Shown: positions 15,896 through 26,438, counted from the stretch's first letter. The stretch is DNA of 64,000 nt from Desulfobacter sp. (GCA_028768545.1 CP054838.1:4089001-4153000); one strand, 5' to 3'. Translations and numbers: made by a program. The notes: a model not told the origin generated them from the letters alone.

Positions 15896-17182
15896 ATGAA
15901 CAACATATATACCCAAGAATTCCAGAGCTTACTCGATTACGGCAGACCGCCCAACATCAAGAAGTGCTTTCCCAATTCAAAAGCATTAATTGTCAGCGGC
16001 AAATATATTGATCAGGCAATGCTGGCCAAGGGTAACTGCATGACCATTGCCGCCAACGGCAGAAGTTCATTTGTCATCCGGGGCACCCTTGCTGCGGCCC
16101 AAAGGGCAAATGCCGCGGTGATCATTGAAATTGCCAGATCCGAAGGCGGCACCAATGCCTATTGCCCCACAAGTCTTTGGAATATTGCAAGACAGACCGA
16201 TGCCTATATGAATGAGATGGGAATTACCATTCCCGTGGCCATCCATGCTGACCATTTCGGAATCAAGTGCAATGAAGATATCGAACCTGCAAAAACAGAG
16301 ATCCTTTCCCTGTTTGATGCCGGTATTACCTCAATTGCCATTGATGCCTCACACATGCCCGACGATCAGAACCTTTTGGCCAATCTTGAACTCTATCCCT
16401 TTGTGCCGGAATGGGCCGGTCTTGAAACAGAAGTCGGTGAAATCAAAGGCAAAGACGGGTTATCCACAGACGAAGAGGCCCTGTTTCTCATCCAGGGGCT
16501 CAATGCCCACGGCATTTTTCCGGACTGGATTGCCCTGAACAACGGCACCACCCACGGCATTGAACAAAGCGGTACAGGCATCAACGTGGAACTGACCACT
16601 CAGATCCATGATGCCTTGGCACCCTACGGGGTTTCAGGTGCCCAGCACGGCACCTCAGGAAACAATTCAGACAAGCTTCGGCAGATTGCCGCAAAAACCA
16701 GAACCACCAAAGCCAATGTCGCCACTGCCCTGCAGATGGTTTCCTGGGGAGTAAAGGTCAATGATTTTGGAAATGCCATCATGGACAATGATGGAAATTT
16801 CATCAAAGAATCCAACAAAGGCATTACCCGGGAAAACTGGGAAAAATTATGCGCCTATGCCCAGAATAACAGCTGGGAGGGCGGAAATTTCAAAAAGCTG
16901 AACCTGCCCTTTGAAAGCCATTTACTTGCCCAGCCCGCCACGGTCAGGGAGCAGATGATCAAAGGGGTGGAAAATTTTGTATTCACTCTGCTCACCGACG
17001 TATTCAACGCCCAGGACACGGCAGACCAGGTAAAACAGCAAATTCTGGAAACCCAGTCTCATTTCCCGGGTTTTAAAGCCAAAAAAATTGAAAATAAAGA
17101 TGAGTGGACCCGGGAAAAAATTAAGGACAGAGCCTCTAAAATCGTTTCAGACAAAGGGCCTGAAGGCGATTTTGATGATTAA
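15896..17182 (+). CDS. Class II fructose-bisphosphate aldolase family protein
   Basis: The 428-residue protein has the class II (zinc) aldolase pattern: HADH (His117, Asp119, His120) for zinc and catalysis, GITSIAIDAS, the metal-binding ETEVGEI, a GTTHG loop and HGTSGN where typical enzymes have HGGSG. It would interconvert fructose-1,6-bisphosphate with two triose phosphates in gluconeogenesis or glycolysis, but it is longer than short class II enzymes, with extra C-terminal sequence, so a related sugar-phosphate substrate is possible. GGGAGGA precedes the ATG. A promoter and a TetR dyad lie upstream, linking it to the regulator of the etf operon. Confidence 0.85.
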   Translation: MNNIYTQEFQSLLDYGRPPNIKKCFPNSKALIVSGKYIDQAMLAKGNCMTIAANGRSSFVIRGTLAAAQRANAAVIIEIARSEGGTNAYCPTSLWNIARQTDAYMNEMGITIPVAIHADHFGIKCNEDIEPAKTEILSLFDAGITSIAIDASHMPDDQNLLANLELYPFVPEWAGLETEVGEIKGKDGLSTDEEALFLIQGLNAHGIFPDWIALNNGTTHGIEQSGTGINVELTTQIHDALAPYGVSGAQHGTSGNNSDKLRQIAAKTRTTKANVATALQMVSWGVKVNDFGNAIMDNDGNFIKESNKGITRENWEKLCAYAQNNSWEGGNFKKLNLPFESHLLAQPATVREQMIKGVENFVFTLLTDVFNAQDTADQVKQQILETQSHFPGFKAKKIENKDEWTREKIKDRASKIVSDKGPEGDFDD

Positions 17183-17191
17183 AAAAAATAT

Positions 17192-17219
17192 TAAAGTTTT
17201 GATTCCCCTTATCCGATAC
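17192..17219 (+). promoter_or_regulatory. Sigma-28 (FliA) flagellar promoter
   Basis: TAAAGTTT (17192-17199) and TCCGATAC (17212-17219), separated by 12 bases, closely match the FliA consensus TAAAGTTT-N11-GCCGATAA. It lies 21 bases upstream of the FlgM-associated gene. Confidence 0.75.
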
Positions 17220-17240
17220 TGTGGTTAAGGAGAAAATATA

Positions 17241-17661
17241 ATGCAGATACCTTCATATCAAATACAGAATGTGCTCAAGGTCTATTCCAGACAGTTCAGC
17301 CAGGGAAAACTACTGGCCAAGAACAAATTTGGTGCGGCAAAGGTATCTGCTGACAATGTAAACATATCCTCGGAAGGGAAGCGCCAGGCGATTATTGATA
17401 AAGTTGCCTCCAACATTGTTGACCGTATCATTAACGAAGGACCAAAAGAAAAAAACGAAGAACAGATTACCGACCAGATTGAAAAAGAACTGGGCAAAAA
17501 AAATTGATTTTACCAAGGGTAAAAATCAATTCACCTACACCACGGTCGATGAAAGTAATAATAAGGTTACCCAAACCTTATCTGTAGAAGATTCCAGGTT
17601 TGTTGTGGAACGAATGACAGAACTGGCCCGCCAGGTAGCTAACACAAATATGGAATCCTAA
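17241..17661 (+). CDS. FlgM-associated flagellar protein (DVU0524-like), split at an A8 run
   Basis: The first 88 codons (MQIPSYQIQNVLKVYSRQ to EKELGKKN) end at TGA right after eight consecutive A (17496-17503). With one A fewer the frame continues as GKKIDFTKGKNQF to VVERMTELARQVANTNMES, ending at 17661, giving about 140 residues, the form expected for this small family found before flgM in sulfate reducers. AAGGAG precedes the ATG and a sigma-28 promoter lies upstream. The A8 tract could be a mutation, an assembly error or a transcript-slippage site giving both short and long forms. Precise role unknown; it is tied to flagellar regulation by its neighbours. Confidence 0.75.
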
Positions 17662-17674
17662 GGAGTCAATCATC

Positions 17675-17977
17675 ATGAAAATTACAAATTCAAACTATAT
17701 TAGCCAAAACTACACCAACTCTCTTAAACAAGAGGGAAAAGAATCTCTGGAACGGCCTTCCGGACAACCTGAGCACTCTTCAGGAGTGGATAAAATAAAT
17801 TTATCATCCACCACCCGGGAATTGCAGAAAATTTCACTTGCCGCTGAAACCGAACCTGAAAACAGGGAAAAACTGGTTGAAGATCTCAAACAGCAGGTTC
17901 AGTCCAACCAATACGCGGTAAATGCTGAACAGGTAGCGGAAAAAATGATCGGATCCATCATGGATGAACTGGGATAG
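17675..17977 (+). CDS. flgM: Anti-sigma-28 factor FlgM
   Basis: A 100-residue protein with the FlgM C-terminal pattern: DKINLSSTTRELQKI, REKLVEDLKQQVQSNQYAVNAEQVAEKMI, DELG. FlgM binds and holds FliA (sigma-28) until the flagellar hook is finished and FlgM is exported. An AAGGAG site precedes the ATG. It follows the FlgM-associated gene by 13 bases and so shares its sigma-28 promoter, giving the usual negative feedback on late flagellar genes. No structural flagellar genes are in the window. Confidence 0.9.
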   Translation: MKITNSNYISQNYTNSLKQEGKESLERPSGQPEHSSGVDKINLSSTTRELQKISLAAETEPENREKLVEDLKQQVQSNQYAVNAEQVAEKMIGSIMDELG

Positions 17978-18103
17978 ACTGCAATTTTTTCCCAGTTTAT
18001 CTCCCCCCTCTCCCTGTATCCCAGCATGCCGCACAAAGCATTGCCCCTTCAACCCATTGATATTTAAGCGACTTTAATATTTTTACCGATAGCCCTAAAA
18101 AAC

Positions 18104-18119
18104 TGGCATGGGTTTTGCT
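18104..18119 (+). promoter_or_regulatory. Sigma-54 promoter
   Basis: TGGCATGGGTTTTGCT has the invariant GG (18105-18106), exactly 10 bases, then GC (18117-18118), as sigma-54 -24/-12 elements require. It lies 33 bases upstream of the ATG at 18152. Confidence 0.7.
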
Positions 18120-18151
18120 TTTTATATCTCCAATACTGAAAGGAGCCCAAT

Positions 18152-18610
18152 ATGGCAAATATCAACCAGATTAATGAGATGGCGCAGTCCACGGGAACCC
18201 AGACCCAGGCAAAGCCAAAGGCTGGAGAACGTTCTACGGGGTTTGATTCCCTTCTCAGCTCTGCACTTGAAAAAACAGACGCATCTGAAGGGGATACAAA
18301 GGCAATGGGATTAGGGGAAATCTCATCACCCGGATTTGAATTGGAGGCCCCTTCATCCATTGTCACAGGAAAGACAGACAAGCTGATCGGCATGCTTGAT
18401 AATTACGTAAGCCAGCTTGAAAATCCTCAAGTGTCATTGAAACACATTGAGCCTGTACTGGAAGAAATCAATGCCGATGCAACCGCTCTTCTTGAAGAAA
18501 CCCGATTTTTAGGGGATGAAGACAGCCAGTTAAAGAACATTGCCACCCAAACTGTTGTGGCAGCCAAAACCGAATACCTTAAATTCCAGAGGGGGGATTA
18601 TCTGTCATAG
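18152..18610 (+). CDS. Conserved hypothetical, flagellar-associated by context
   Basis: A 152-residue acidic soluble protein: a low-complexity, Ser/Thr/Gln-rich N-terminal third (to about residue 75) and a helical C-terminal half (TDKLIGMLDNYVSQL, HIEPVLEEINADATALLEE, VVAAKTEYLKFQRGDYLS). No known domain. AAGGAG precedes the ATG and a sigma-54 promoter lies upstream, and it follows flgM, so it probably belongs to the flagellar regulon, perhaps as a chaperone- or FliE/FlgN-like accessory factor; that is inference. Its end overlaps the convergent mazG gene by 13 bases. Confidence 0.65.
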   Translation: MANINQINEMAQSTGTQTQAKPKAGERSTGFDSLLSSALEKTDASEGDTKAMGLGEISSPGFELEAPSSIVTGKTDKLIGMLDNYVSQLENPQVSLKHIEPVLEEINADATALLEETRFLGDEDSQLKNIATQTVVAAKTEYLKFQRGDYLS

Positions 18611-19386
18611 GCCTGCTTGGCCCGTTGCCAGTGTGCCTCCTTTTGATCCAAGCTCATCTTTTTCAAATCCTGCCGCTCTTTTTTAAGGGCGGCTTCCATG
18701 GTTCTGAACCGGCCTTCAAATTTGGATGTTGATCTGTACAGCGCCGTTTCCGGGTGAAATCCGGCAAACCTGGCCACATTGACCAGGGAAAAAAGAATAT
18801 CACCGAATTCCATCATAGACTCATCTTTGTCCCCTTTTTCAAGGGCAGCCTCAAACTCTGAAATTTCAGATTTTGCCGTTTCCAAAATCTGGTCAATATT
18901 TTCCCATTCAAATCCGGCCTTAACCGCTGACTTGGAGACCATCAAGGCCCTGAGAAGTCCTGGCATTCCCTTGGGAACACCATCCAGGGCAGACGGGCGC
19001 CCCCCCTTTCCCGCCTGCTTTTTTTCCTGGCACTTTATCTTTTCCCATTGCCTGTTAAGGGCTTCTTCCGAGTCAATATCTGAATCTCCGTATACATGGG
19101 GATGCCGGCGGATCATTTTTTGGGCCACCCCGTCAATCACCTCAGAAAAACGAAAGTCTTTGTTCCGGGTATAAATTTCAAGGATAAACAAGACCTGGAA
19201 CAGGACATCTCCCAATTCTTCAATTATATTTTCAAGGTCTTGATTGACAATGGCCTCTTCCAGCTCATATGTTTCTTCGGCCAGGCATTTCCACATGGTC
19301 AGCGGGGTCTGCTTCTGATCCCATTCACACCCGTCTTTTCCCCTGAGCCGCCGGATAATATCCAGCAGCGGGACTATAGTTTCCAC
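18598..19386 (-). CDS. mazG: Nucleoside triphosphate pyrophosphohydrolase MazG
   Basis: The 262-residue protein has the duplicated MazG fold: CEWDQKQTPLTMWKCLAEETYELEEAI with EELGDVLFQVLFI in the N-terminal copy and a second copy around FEAALEKGDKDESMMEFGDILFSLVNVARF. The paired E-x2-E and E-x2-D residues bind Mg. MazG hydrolyses NTPs to NMP and pyrophosphate, cleaning aberrant nucleotides and modulating (p)ppGpp responses. It starts at a GTG inside the end of cvpA (13-base overlap). Confidence 0.93.
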   Translation of the reverse strand: METIVPLLDIIRRLRGKDGCEWDQKQTPLTMWKCLAEETYELEEAIVNQDLENIIEELGDVLFQVLFILEIYTRNKDFRFSEVIDGVAQKMIRRHPHVYGDSDIDSEEALNRQWEKIKCQEKKQAGKGGRPSALDGVPKGMPGLLRALMVSKSAVKAGFEWENIDQILETAKSEISEFEAALEKGDKDESMMEFGDILFSLVNVARFAGFHPETALYRSTSKFEGRFRTMEAALKKERQDLKKMSLDQKEAHWQRAKQAYDR

Positions 19387-19895
19387 TCTTTTTTCAACCC
19401 TTCCAGATGCTGATAAAAATCTGTTTTCATATTTTGAGAAACAAACAGGGTCAGGGTATCAGCCACCTGGGCAAGATATGGCGCTGTTTTTGAATCTTTA
19501 AACCGGTCATGGGTGCCCGAAGCAAAGGCCGTGGCCATGATAAAGAGGATGGTCACGATTAATATTCCCTTTGCCGTACCAAAAACAACGCCGAAAACCC
19601 TGTCCACCCAGCCGAGAAAGACCAGCCGGAGCAATTTTCGTATCAAAAAAGACAACAGACCAACCAGAATCAGGATCAGGCAGAAAAGTGCAAAAAAACA
19701 AAAAAGTTCCTGGGCATCAGCAGACCACCCCCATGGCTCAACATAGGGAACAAGCTGCAGATAATAGGTGTTGGCCCCGTAAAAACCGGCCATGACACCG
19801 ATAATACCCGACACTTCTCCGATCAATCCCCTGAATCCGCCCCGGATCAGGCAAAATCCCACAATAACGGCAACGCCAAGATCAAAAAAGTTCAT
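19374..19895 (-). CDS. CvpA-family membrane protein
   Basis: A 173-residue protein with four predicted membrane helices, the family opening MNFFDLGVAVIVGFCLIRGGFRGLIGEV (residues 1-28) and the WVDRVFGVVFGTAKGILIV signature between helices three and four. CvpA proteins are inner-membrane proteins linked to colicin V export and envelope homeostasis; the molecular role is not settled. GAAGGG precedes the ATG. Overlap with mazG indicates coupled translation. Confidence 0.88.
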   Translation of the reverse strand: MNFFDLGVAVIVGFCLIRGGFRGLIGEVSGIIGVMAGFYGANTYYLQLVPYVEPWGWSADAQELFCFFALFCLILILVGLLSFLIRKLLRLVFLGWVDRVFGVVFGTAKGILIVTILFIMATAFASGTHDRFKDSKTAPYLAQVADTLTLFVSQNMKTDFYQHLEGLKKEWKL

Positions 19896-20006
19896 ATTTT
19901 CCCTTCATTTTAATATGGTTCCGAAGGATAAACAGATACCAGCAGGCCTTGATTCCCGTCAAGATTTTTATTGACCTTTAAGCAAATAAAATGCACCCTA
20001 TAGCCC

Positions 20007-20948
20007 ATGAAAAATGTCGAGTTTCAAAACATAACCTTGGCCCAGAAGCTCTTTGGATCCCGCAACACCCACCTGGAAAAAATTGCCAGTTCATTTAAGG
20101 TTCAAATCAATTCACGGGGCAGCCAGGTCTCAATTTCAGGGACACCGGCCAATGCCGATGCCGCCGAATCATTATTGATTCAGCTTTACGGACTTTTGGA
20201 GGACAAGTTTTCTCTCACCCCTCCGGTTCTGGACGCTGCCATCTCCACCATGGTTAGAAATCCTGAGACCCCGTTAAAAGAGCTTTTCTCAAACACCATT
20301 TTGGTCACGGCAAAAAACCGGTCCATCACCCCGAGAAATCCGGCCCAGCATGCCTATGCAAATGCCGTTAAAACCAATGATGTTCTTTTTTCCATCGGCC
20401 CTGCAGGCACTGGCAAGACCTACCTTGCCATGGCCATGGCTGTGGCGGCCTTTACCCGGGGGGATGTCGAAAAAATCATACTCACCCGGCCGGCGGTTGA
20501 AGCAGGGGAAGCTTTAGGCTTTCTGCCAGGCGATCTGGCTGAAAAAATCAACCCCTATCTGCGGCCCCTGTATGACGCGCTTTATGATATGCTTGATTTT
20601 GAGAAAGCCAGGGCCTATATTGAACAAGAGCTGATTGAAATTGCTCCCATTGCATTCATGCGGGGACGGACCTTGAACAATGCCTTTATCATTCTGGACG
20701 AGGCCCAGAACACCACCTCGGAACAGATGAAAATGTTTTTGACCCGGATCGGATACGGATCCAAGGCCATTGTGACCGGAGATATCACCCAGATTGACCT
20801 GCCGGGCGGAAAACGGTCCGGACTGGTTGAGGCAAATAAGATCCTGACCCGGATTAAAGGAATTGGATTTATACAATTTTCCAAGGAAGATGTGGTGAGG
20901 CATCGGCTGGTGTCCGACATCATAAATGCATATGAAAAAAACAACTAG
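20007..20948 (+). CDS. PhoH-family ATPase
   Basis: A 313-residue PhoH-like protein with an N-terminal KH-type nucleic-acid-binding region (about 10-65) and a P-loop domain with Walker A GPAGTGKT (131-138), LTRPAVEAGEALGFLPGD and Walker B FIILDEAQN. It is the longer bacterial PhoH/PhoL form usually found next to ybeY and the 7TM-HD gene, as here, and is thought to act in RNA or ribosome maturation. The stop overlaps the next gene. Confidence 0.95.
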   Translation: MKNVEFQNITLAQKLFGSRNTHLEKIASSFKVQINSRGSQVSISGTPANADAAESLLIQLYGLLEDKFSLTPPVLDAAISTMVRNPETPLKELFSNTILVTAKNRSITPRNPAQHAYANAVKTNDVLFSIGPAGTGKTYLAMAMAVAAFTRGDVEKIILTRPAVEAGEALGFLPGDLAEKINPYLRPLYDALYDMLDFEKARAYIEQELIEIAPIAFMRGRTLNNAFIILDEAQNTTSEQMKMFLTRIGYGSKAIVTGDITQIDLPGGKRSGLVEANKILTRIKGIGFIQFSKEDVVRHRLVSDIINAYEKNN

Positions 20949-23319
20949 CGAAAGCTGGATAAAACAGACCGGACAATTTTTATTGTCCTCCCCTTACCTG
21001 CTCTGGGGTATGCTCATTCTTATCCTGGTATTGTTTACCCTCGCCCAGACCTTTGACCAAAATATGGTCTCCTACGCATACAGAATCGGGGATGTGGTCA
21101 ACAGAGACATTAAGGCGCCCAAAGATTTTTTCATCGAAGATAAAGAAATCAACCAGGCCAAAAAAAACCAGGTCAAAGAAACCATCCGGACCGTATACGA
21201 CCTTGACGACAGGCTTCTTGCGGACATCAGCGCCAATATTGAATCTGCCATGGAACTGGGGCGCACCATTTTTATTCTGCCGACCCCGTCTGCAGATGCC
21301 CAGGTCACCACTCCGCCTGAGCCGACATTTGCCATGGCCATGGCTGCGAAACCTGAATTTGAAAAACGTCTGGGCATTGAAATCTCAAAAGGCGCTTACC
21401 AGGTACTTTTTAAACAAAGATTTTCAAAAAAAATAAGCCAATATTTCATCACCATTGTGGGCAAAATTCTGGCCAACGGAATTGTGGCTAACAAGGAAAT
21501 TCTTCTGGCAGAGGAAGGCAAGGGAATCTCCCTGAGAACCATTCAGTCGGGCCAAGAACGCATGGTGGTAAACCTCAAGGCCTTTTACGGGCCTGACCAG
21601 GCCAAAACCATGGTGAGAATCATTGGCCAGCCTCTGTTAAAAGAGGTGAACTACAGCCTTTCCAATCTTATCGTGGACATCAGTCAGCGCTTGCTCCGCC
21701 CGAATATCACCCTGAACAAGAATGAGACTGAAAAACGAATTCAGCAGGCCCAGGCCAATATCAACCCCACCCTTTACCAGATCAAGGCAGGAGAAATGAT
21801 CATCCGGGAAGGAGAACGGGTTGACAAACTCAAGCGCATCAAATTGAATGCCCTGAATGAGCAGGTGGTTGAAAAAGACATCTACATGTCCATGAGCGGC
21901 CTGGTCATGCTGACCTGCATTCTCATCCTGGTCGTTTATTATCTTTTTCTCAAAGATCATCCCAAGCTGAAACCGGATATGAACAAGCATATGATTTTTT
22001 TGGCCATGGGCCTGGCCCTTTATCTCGGGTTTGCGGAACTTGCGGTTTACCTGGCCCATTCAGCCAATCCAGAAATGCCCAAAGCCCTTGCATCAAGAGC
22101 CGTTTACATGGCCGTGCCCATTCCGGCAGCAGCCATGATCACCTGCCTATTCCTCGGGTTTGATATTGCCCTGTTTTTCACCCTTGTCCTCTCCATTCTG
22201 TCCAGCCTTTCCTTTGGCAATAGTTTCCAGGTCTTTATTTTCTTTTTTTTAAGCTCCATTACAGCCGCATATTGGATAAAAGAGAGAGACGAACGCCGCC
22301 ATTTCATTGTGGCCGGATTCAAGCTGGCCCTATTCAATGCCAGCCTGGCCATTGCCCTGGGGTTTTTCACCCAGGCCCAGCTGGACCCCATGCTTTTGAC
22401 CAAGCAGGTGATTCTGGCGGTCTGCGGCGGTGTGGGAGCAGCCATACTCACGGTGGGGTTTTCCCCTTTGATCGAGGTCCTGTTCAACTACACCACGGCA
22501 GCCAAGCTTTTGGAGTTTTCCAACCTGGACCAGCCGTTGATCAAAAAACTGATGATCGAGGCCCCGGGCACCTATAACCACAGCGTGATTGTGGCCACCC
22601 TGTCAGAAGCCGCTGCCTCGGCCATCAATGCAGACAGCCTCAAGGCCAAGGTCATGGCCTATTACCATGACATCGGCAAGCTGGACAAAACCATGTATTT
22701 CATCGAGAACCAGGCAGACGGGAAAAACAGGCATGACAAGCTCTCCCCGTCCATGTCCGCCCTGATCCTGATCCAGCATGTCAAAAAAGGGGTTGAAATG
22801 GCCAAAAAGTACAAGCTGGGCAATGAAATCATCGAAGGCATTATCCAGCACCACGGCACCTCTTTGATCAAATATTTTTACAATAAAAGCCTGAACTCAG
22901 GCAATGAAAATGTCAAAAAGGAAGATTTCAGGTATCCCGGTCCCAAACCCCAGACCCGGGAAGCCGGGATTGTGATGCTTGCAGACGTGGTGGAAGCCGC
23001 AGTCCGGGCATTGGAACGGCCCACTCCGGCCAGGATCCAGGGCAGGGTCAAGGAGCTGATCAACGATATTTTTGCCGACGGCCAGTTGGAAGAGTGCGAG
23101 ATGACCCTCAAAGATCTTCACCAGATTGCCAAAAGCTTTAATAATATCCTGACCTCAATTTACCACAGCCGTATTGAATATACGGACAAATCACAGGACA
23201 AGAAAAAAGAAAAAAATGGGACACCTAAAGATACTGATAGACAACCGGCAAGAAGCGAAACTCCCAACGCCCCCAATCCGTCAAAAGACCGAACAGATCT
23301 TAAACGCCTTGGGTTGTAA
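20926..23319 (+). CDS. 7TM-HD (PgpH/YqfF-type) membrane HD phosphodiesterase
   Basis: This 797-residue protein has an N-terminal membrane segment (about 18-40), a large extracytoplasmic 7TMR-HDED domain (about 45-310), seven membrane helices (about 320-520) and a C-terminal cytosolic HD domain with His581-Asp582 in YYHDIGKLDKTMYF. Relatives hydrolyse c-di-AMP. The last 60 residues are charged, low-complexity and overlap ybeY. Two starts (20926 or ATG 20932) both overlap the phoH end. Order phoH, 7TM-HD, ybeY is conserved in many bacteria. Confidence 0.92.
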   Translation: MHMKKTTSESWIKQTGQFLLSSPYLLWGMLILILVLFTLAQTFDQNMVSYAYRIGDVVNRDIKAPKDFFIEDKEINQAKKNQVKETIRTVYDLDDRLLADISANIESAMELGRTIFILPTPSADAQVTTPPEPTFAMAMAAKPEFEKRLGIEISKGAYQVLFKQRFSKKISQYFITIVGKILANGIVANKEILLAEEGKGISLRTIQSGQERMVVNLKAFYGPDQAKTMVRIIGQPLLKEVNYSLSNLIVDISQRLLRPNITLNKNETEKRIQQAQANINPTLYQIKAGEMIIREGERVDKLKRIKLNALNEQVVEKDIYMSMSGLVMLTCILILVVYYLFLKDHPKLKPDMNKHMIFLAMGLALYLGFAELAVYLAHSANPEMPKALASRAVYMAVPIPAAAMITCLFLGFDIALFFTLVLSILSSLSFGNSFQVFIFFFLSSITAAYWIKERDERRHFIVAGFKLALFNASLAIALGFFTQAQLDPMLLTKQVILAVCGGVGAAILTVGFSPLIEVLFNYTTAAKLLEFSNLDQPLIKKLMIEAPGTYNHSVIVATLSEAAASAINADSLKAKVMAYYHDIGKLDKTMYFIENQADGKNRHDKLSPSMSALILIQHVKKGVEMAKKYKLGNEIIEGIIQHHGTSLIKYFYNKSLNSGNENVKKEDFRYPGPKPQTREAGIVMLADVVEAAVRALERPTPARIQGRVKELINDIFADGQLEECEMTLKDLHQIAKSFNNILTSIYHSRIEYTDKSQDKKKEKNGTPKDTDRQPARSETPNAPNPSKDRTDLKRLGL

Positions 23320-23680
23320 TGATCATGAACTTTCCCTGGTGATCATGGATGATAAACAAATTCGGGAGTTGAACAAAAATTTCATGGGAATTGACAAACC
23401 CACAAATGTATTGTCCTTTCCCATGCAGGAAGGCCAGTTTTCAGAGATCACCCCAGGCCTTTTAGGGGATGTGGTGATTTCCCTGGACCGGGCAAAGCAG
23501 GAGGCAGACTCCGCAGGCATCCTTGTTCAGGAAAGAATGTCCCAGCTCTTGATTCACGGTATTCTCCATCTATTAGGCTTTGACCATGAACAAGGCGAAA
23601 ACCAGGCCCAAAAAATGGAAAAAAAAAGTATTGAACTGCTTCGAATTGTTGAAGAAAACAAAGAACTAAACTCATTATAG
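23216..23680 (+). CDS. ybeY: Endoribonuclease/rRNA maturation factor YbeY
   Basis: The protein contains the YbeY metal motif H-x3-H-x5-H (HGILHLLGFDH) and the typical NVLSFPM and GDVVIS segments. YbeY is a zinc-dependent RNase needed for 16S rRNA 3' maturation and ribosome quality control. I choose the internal ATG 23216 (MGHLKILIDN) because family members begin there; the open frame extends 14 codons upstream to 23174. It overlaps the end of the 7TM-HD gene by about 100 bases in another frame. Confidence 0.92.
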   Translation: MGHLKILIDNRQEAKLPTPPIRQKTEQILNALGCNDHELSLVIMDDKQIRELNKNFMGIDKPTNVLSFPMQEGQFSEITPGLLGDVVISLDRAKQEADSAGILVQERMSQLLIHGILHLLGFDHEQGENQAQKMEKKSIELLRIVEENKELNSL

Positions 23681-23704
23681 ACAAATAAACCGGAGGCATG
23701 AATA

Positions 23705-24424
23705 ATGGCAGAGTTAGCAGTAAACGTTGATCATGTGGCAACCTTAAGAGAGGCCAGGGGGGCGAGATATCCGGAACCTGTGGCAGCGGCTCTGGCTGCA
23801 GAAACCGCAGGAGCGGACGCCATTGTGGTCCATTTGCGAGAAGATATGCGCCATATCCAGGAAAGGGATGTCAGGATATTGCGCCAGGTGGTGAAAACCC
23901 GGCTGATACTGGAAATGGCCGCCACCAGCCAGATGCTGGGGATTGCCCTGGATATCAAACCTGACACCGTCACTTTAGTCCCGGAAAAAAGAGAAGAGCT
24001 GACCACTGAAGGCGGCCTGGATCTTATTACCCACCAAGCCCACGTCCAGGAAGCCGTAACCACCTTAAAGAATGCCGGCATAAAGGTCTGCATCTTTATT
24101 GATCCGGATCTGGATCAGATCAAAATAGCCCATAAAATCAATGCCGATTCAATAGAAATTCACACAGGGGCCTTTTGCGATGCCCAAACAGAACTGGATC
24201 AGCGCAAAGAATTTTCACGGATTGTGGATGCCGCCAAGATCGCTACAAAACTGAATTTAGCGGTCAACGCAGGACACGGCATCTGCTACAATTCCATCAA
24301 TGCCTTTAAAGGCCTCAGTGAAATCAGCGAATTCAGCATCGGACACAGTATTATTGCAAAGGCGGTAATGACGGGAATGGACACGGCGGTCAGGGACATG
24401 CAGCAACTGATTAAAGCCCTTTGA
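23705..24424 (+). CDS. pdxJ: Pyridoxine 5'-phosphate synthase
   Basis: The 239-residue protein shows the PdxJ signature at the N-terminus (LAVNVDHVATLREARG), HLREDMRHIQERDV, VTLVPEKREELTTEGGLD and AGHGICYNSI. It condenses 1-deoxyxylulose 5-phosphate with 3-amino-2-oxopropyl phosphate to pyridoxine 5'-phosphate, the last committed step of the DXP-dependent B6 pathway. GGAGG precedes the ATG. Length normal. It follows ybeY by 24 bases and is probably in the same transcript. Confidence 0.97.
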   Translation: MAELAVNVDHVATLREARGARYPEPVAAALAAETAGADAIVVHLREDMRHIQERDVRILRQVVKTRLILEMAATSQMLGIALDIKPDTVTLVPEKREELTTEGGLDLITHQAHVQEAVTTLKNAGIKVCIFIDPDLDQIKIAHKINADSIEIHTGAFCDAQTELDQRKEFSRIVDAAKIATKLNLAVNAGHGICYNSINAFKGLSEISEFSIGHSIIAKAVMTGMDTAVRDMQQLIKAL

Positions 24425-24493
24425 CATTTATTCGGGATCTGATATAGTCAAAAATTATCAATCAACCTAGCATCGCTCGAGCATTAGATCATC

Positions 24494-25553
<1,060 letters not shown>

Positions 25554-25557
<4 letters not shown>

Positions 25558-26438
25558 ACCAAAAAACCGGCATCCCGGGCGGCCTGGCTGACGCCGCCAT
25601 GATTATTTGATCCCACCAAGGGGAACTTTTTGTTCATGTTCTCCGGGCCATTATCCACCAAAAACCCCCTTCCCGACCATTCAAGAAGATCTTGATCATT
25701 ATAGTCGTTTCCCACGGGAATCACCTTTTTTCGACAGATTCCCAGTCGGGTGGCAAGCCACTGGGCGGCCCGGCTTTTGGATACATTTTTATGAAAGACC
25801 TCCACCCATGCCGACTTGTGATCCAGAGGAGAGGTGGCATGGATAACGCTGAACCCGGACAGATCCGATTGAAATTTTTCAATTCTTTCCCGGGCTGCTC
25901 CTTCCGGCAAAATGGCCAGCACTTGGGTGGCATGATCAAAAAGGTCTGTTTTTTCCTCAAGGGGGCTGCCCAATGAGGGGTATAATTGAATTCTGTGAAA
26001 AAAATCCGGATTGGAACTTCCATGGGATTTGAACAAATAAGAAGCGGTATCAGGAATGGCCTTGTGCACCATATAGTCCAATTCAAGCCCGTCAAAATAA
26101 GTTATGATTTTTCTGACCTCCTGACTCTGGATGGCATGGGAAAGAATCAGGCGGTCCTGGTTCAGGTCATGAATCCCGGCACCGGTTGAAAAGATCAGAT
26201 AATCCACGTCCTGGTCGGCCGGGGAAAGGCCCATCTGATCCAGGGCCCTTTGAAAGGAAAAAAAACTGCGGCCCGTTGGAATAACATTGATAATATTTTC
26301 AGCCCTAAGCCTTGCCAGGGTGGAAAGGTCGCCTGGATCTATTTTCTTTTCATCGGTGAGCAGGATACCGTCAAAATCCATTATAAACATCTGGGAGGCC
26401 GCAGCACAAGCGCCCAGAGTATCAGGTGCCAGGTTCAT
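25554..26438 (-). CDS. HAD-superfamily (Cof/IIB-type) phosphatase
   Basis: The 294-residue protein has HAD motif I FIMDFDGILLTD, motif II around VIPTGRSFFSF, and motif III/IV near KKVIPVGNDYNDQDLLEW with a C2B-type cap between, as in Cof-like sugar phosphatases. The substrate is not predictable. The first 16 residues are extra and a later start is possible. Its start overlaps the preceding response regulator stop by 17 bases, so the two may be co-transcribed. The gene is convergent with the PAS gene, whose stop it overlaps by 4 bases. Confidence 0.82.
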
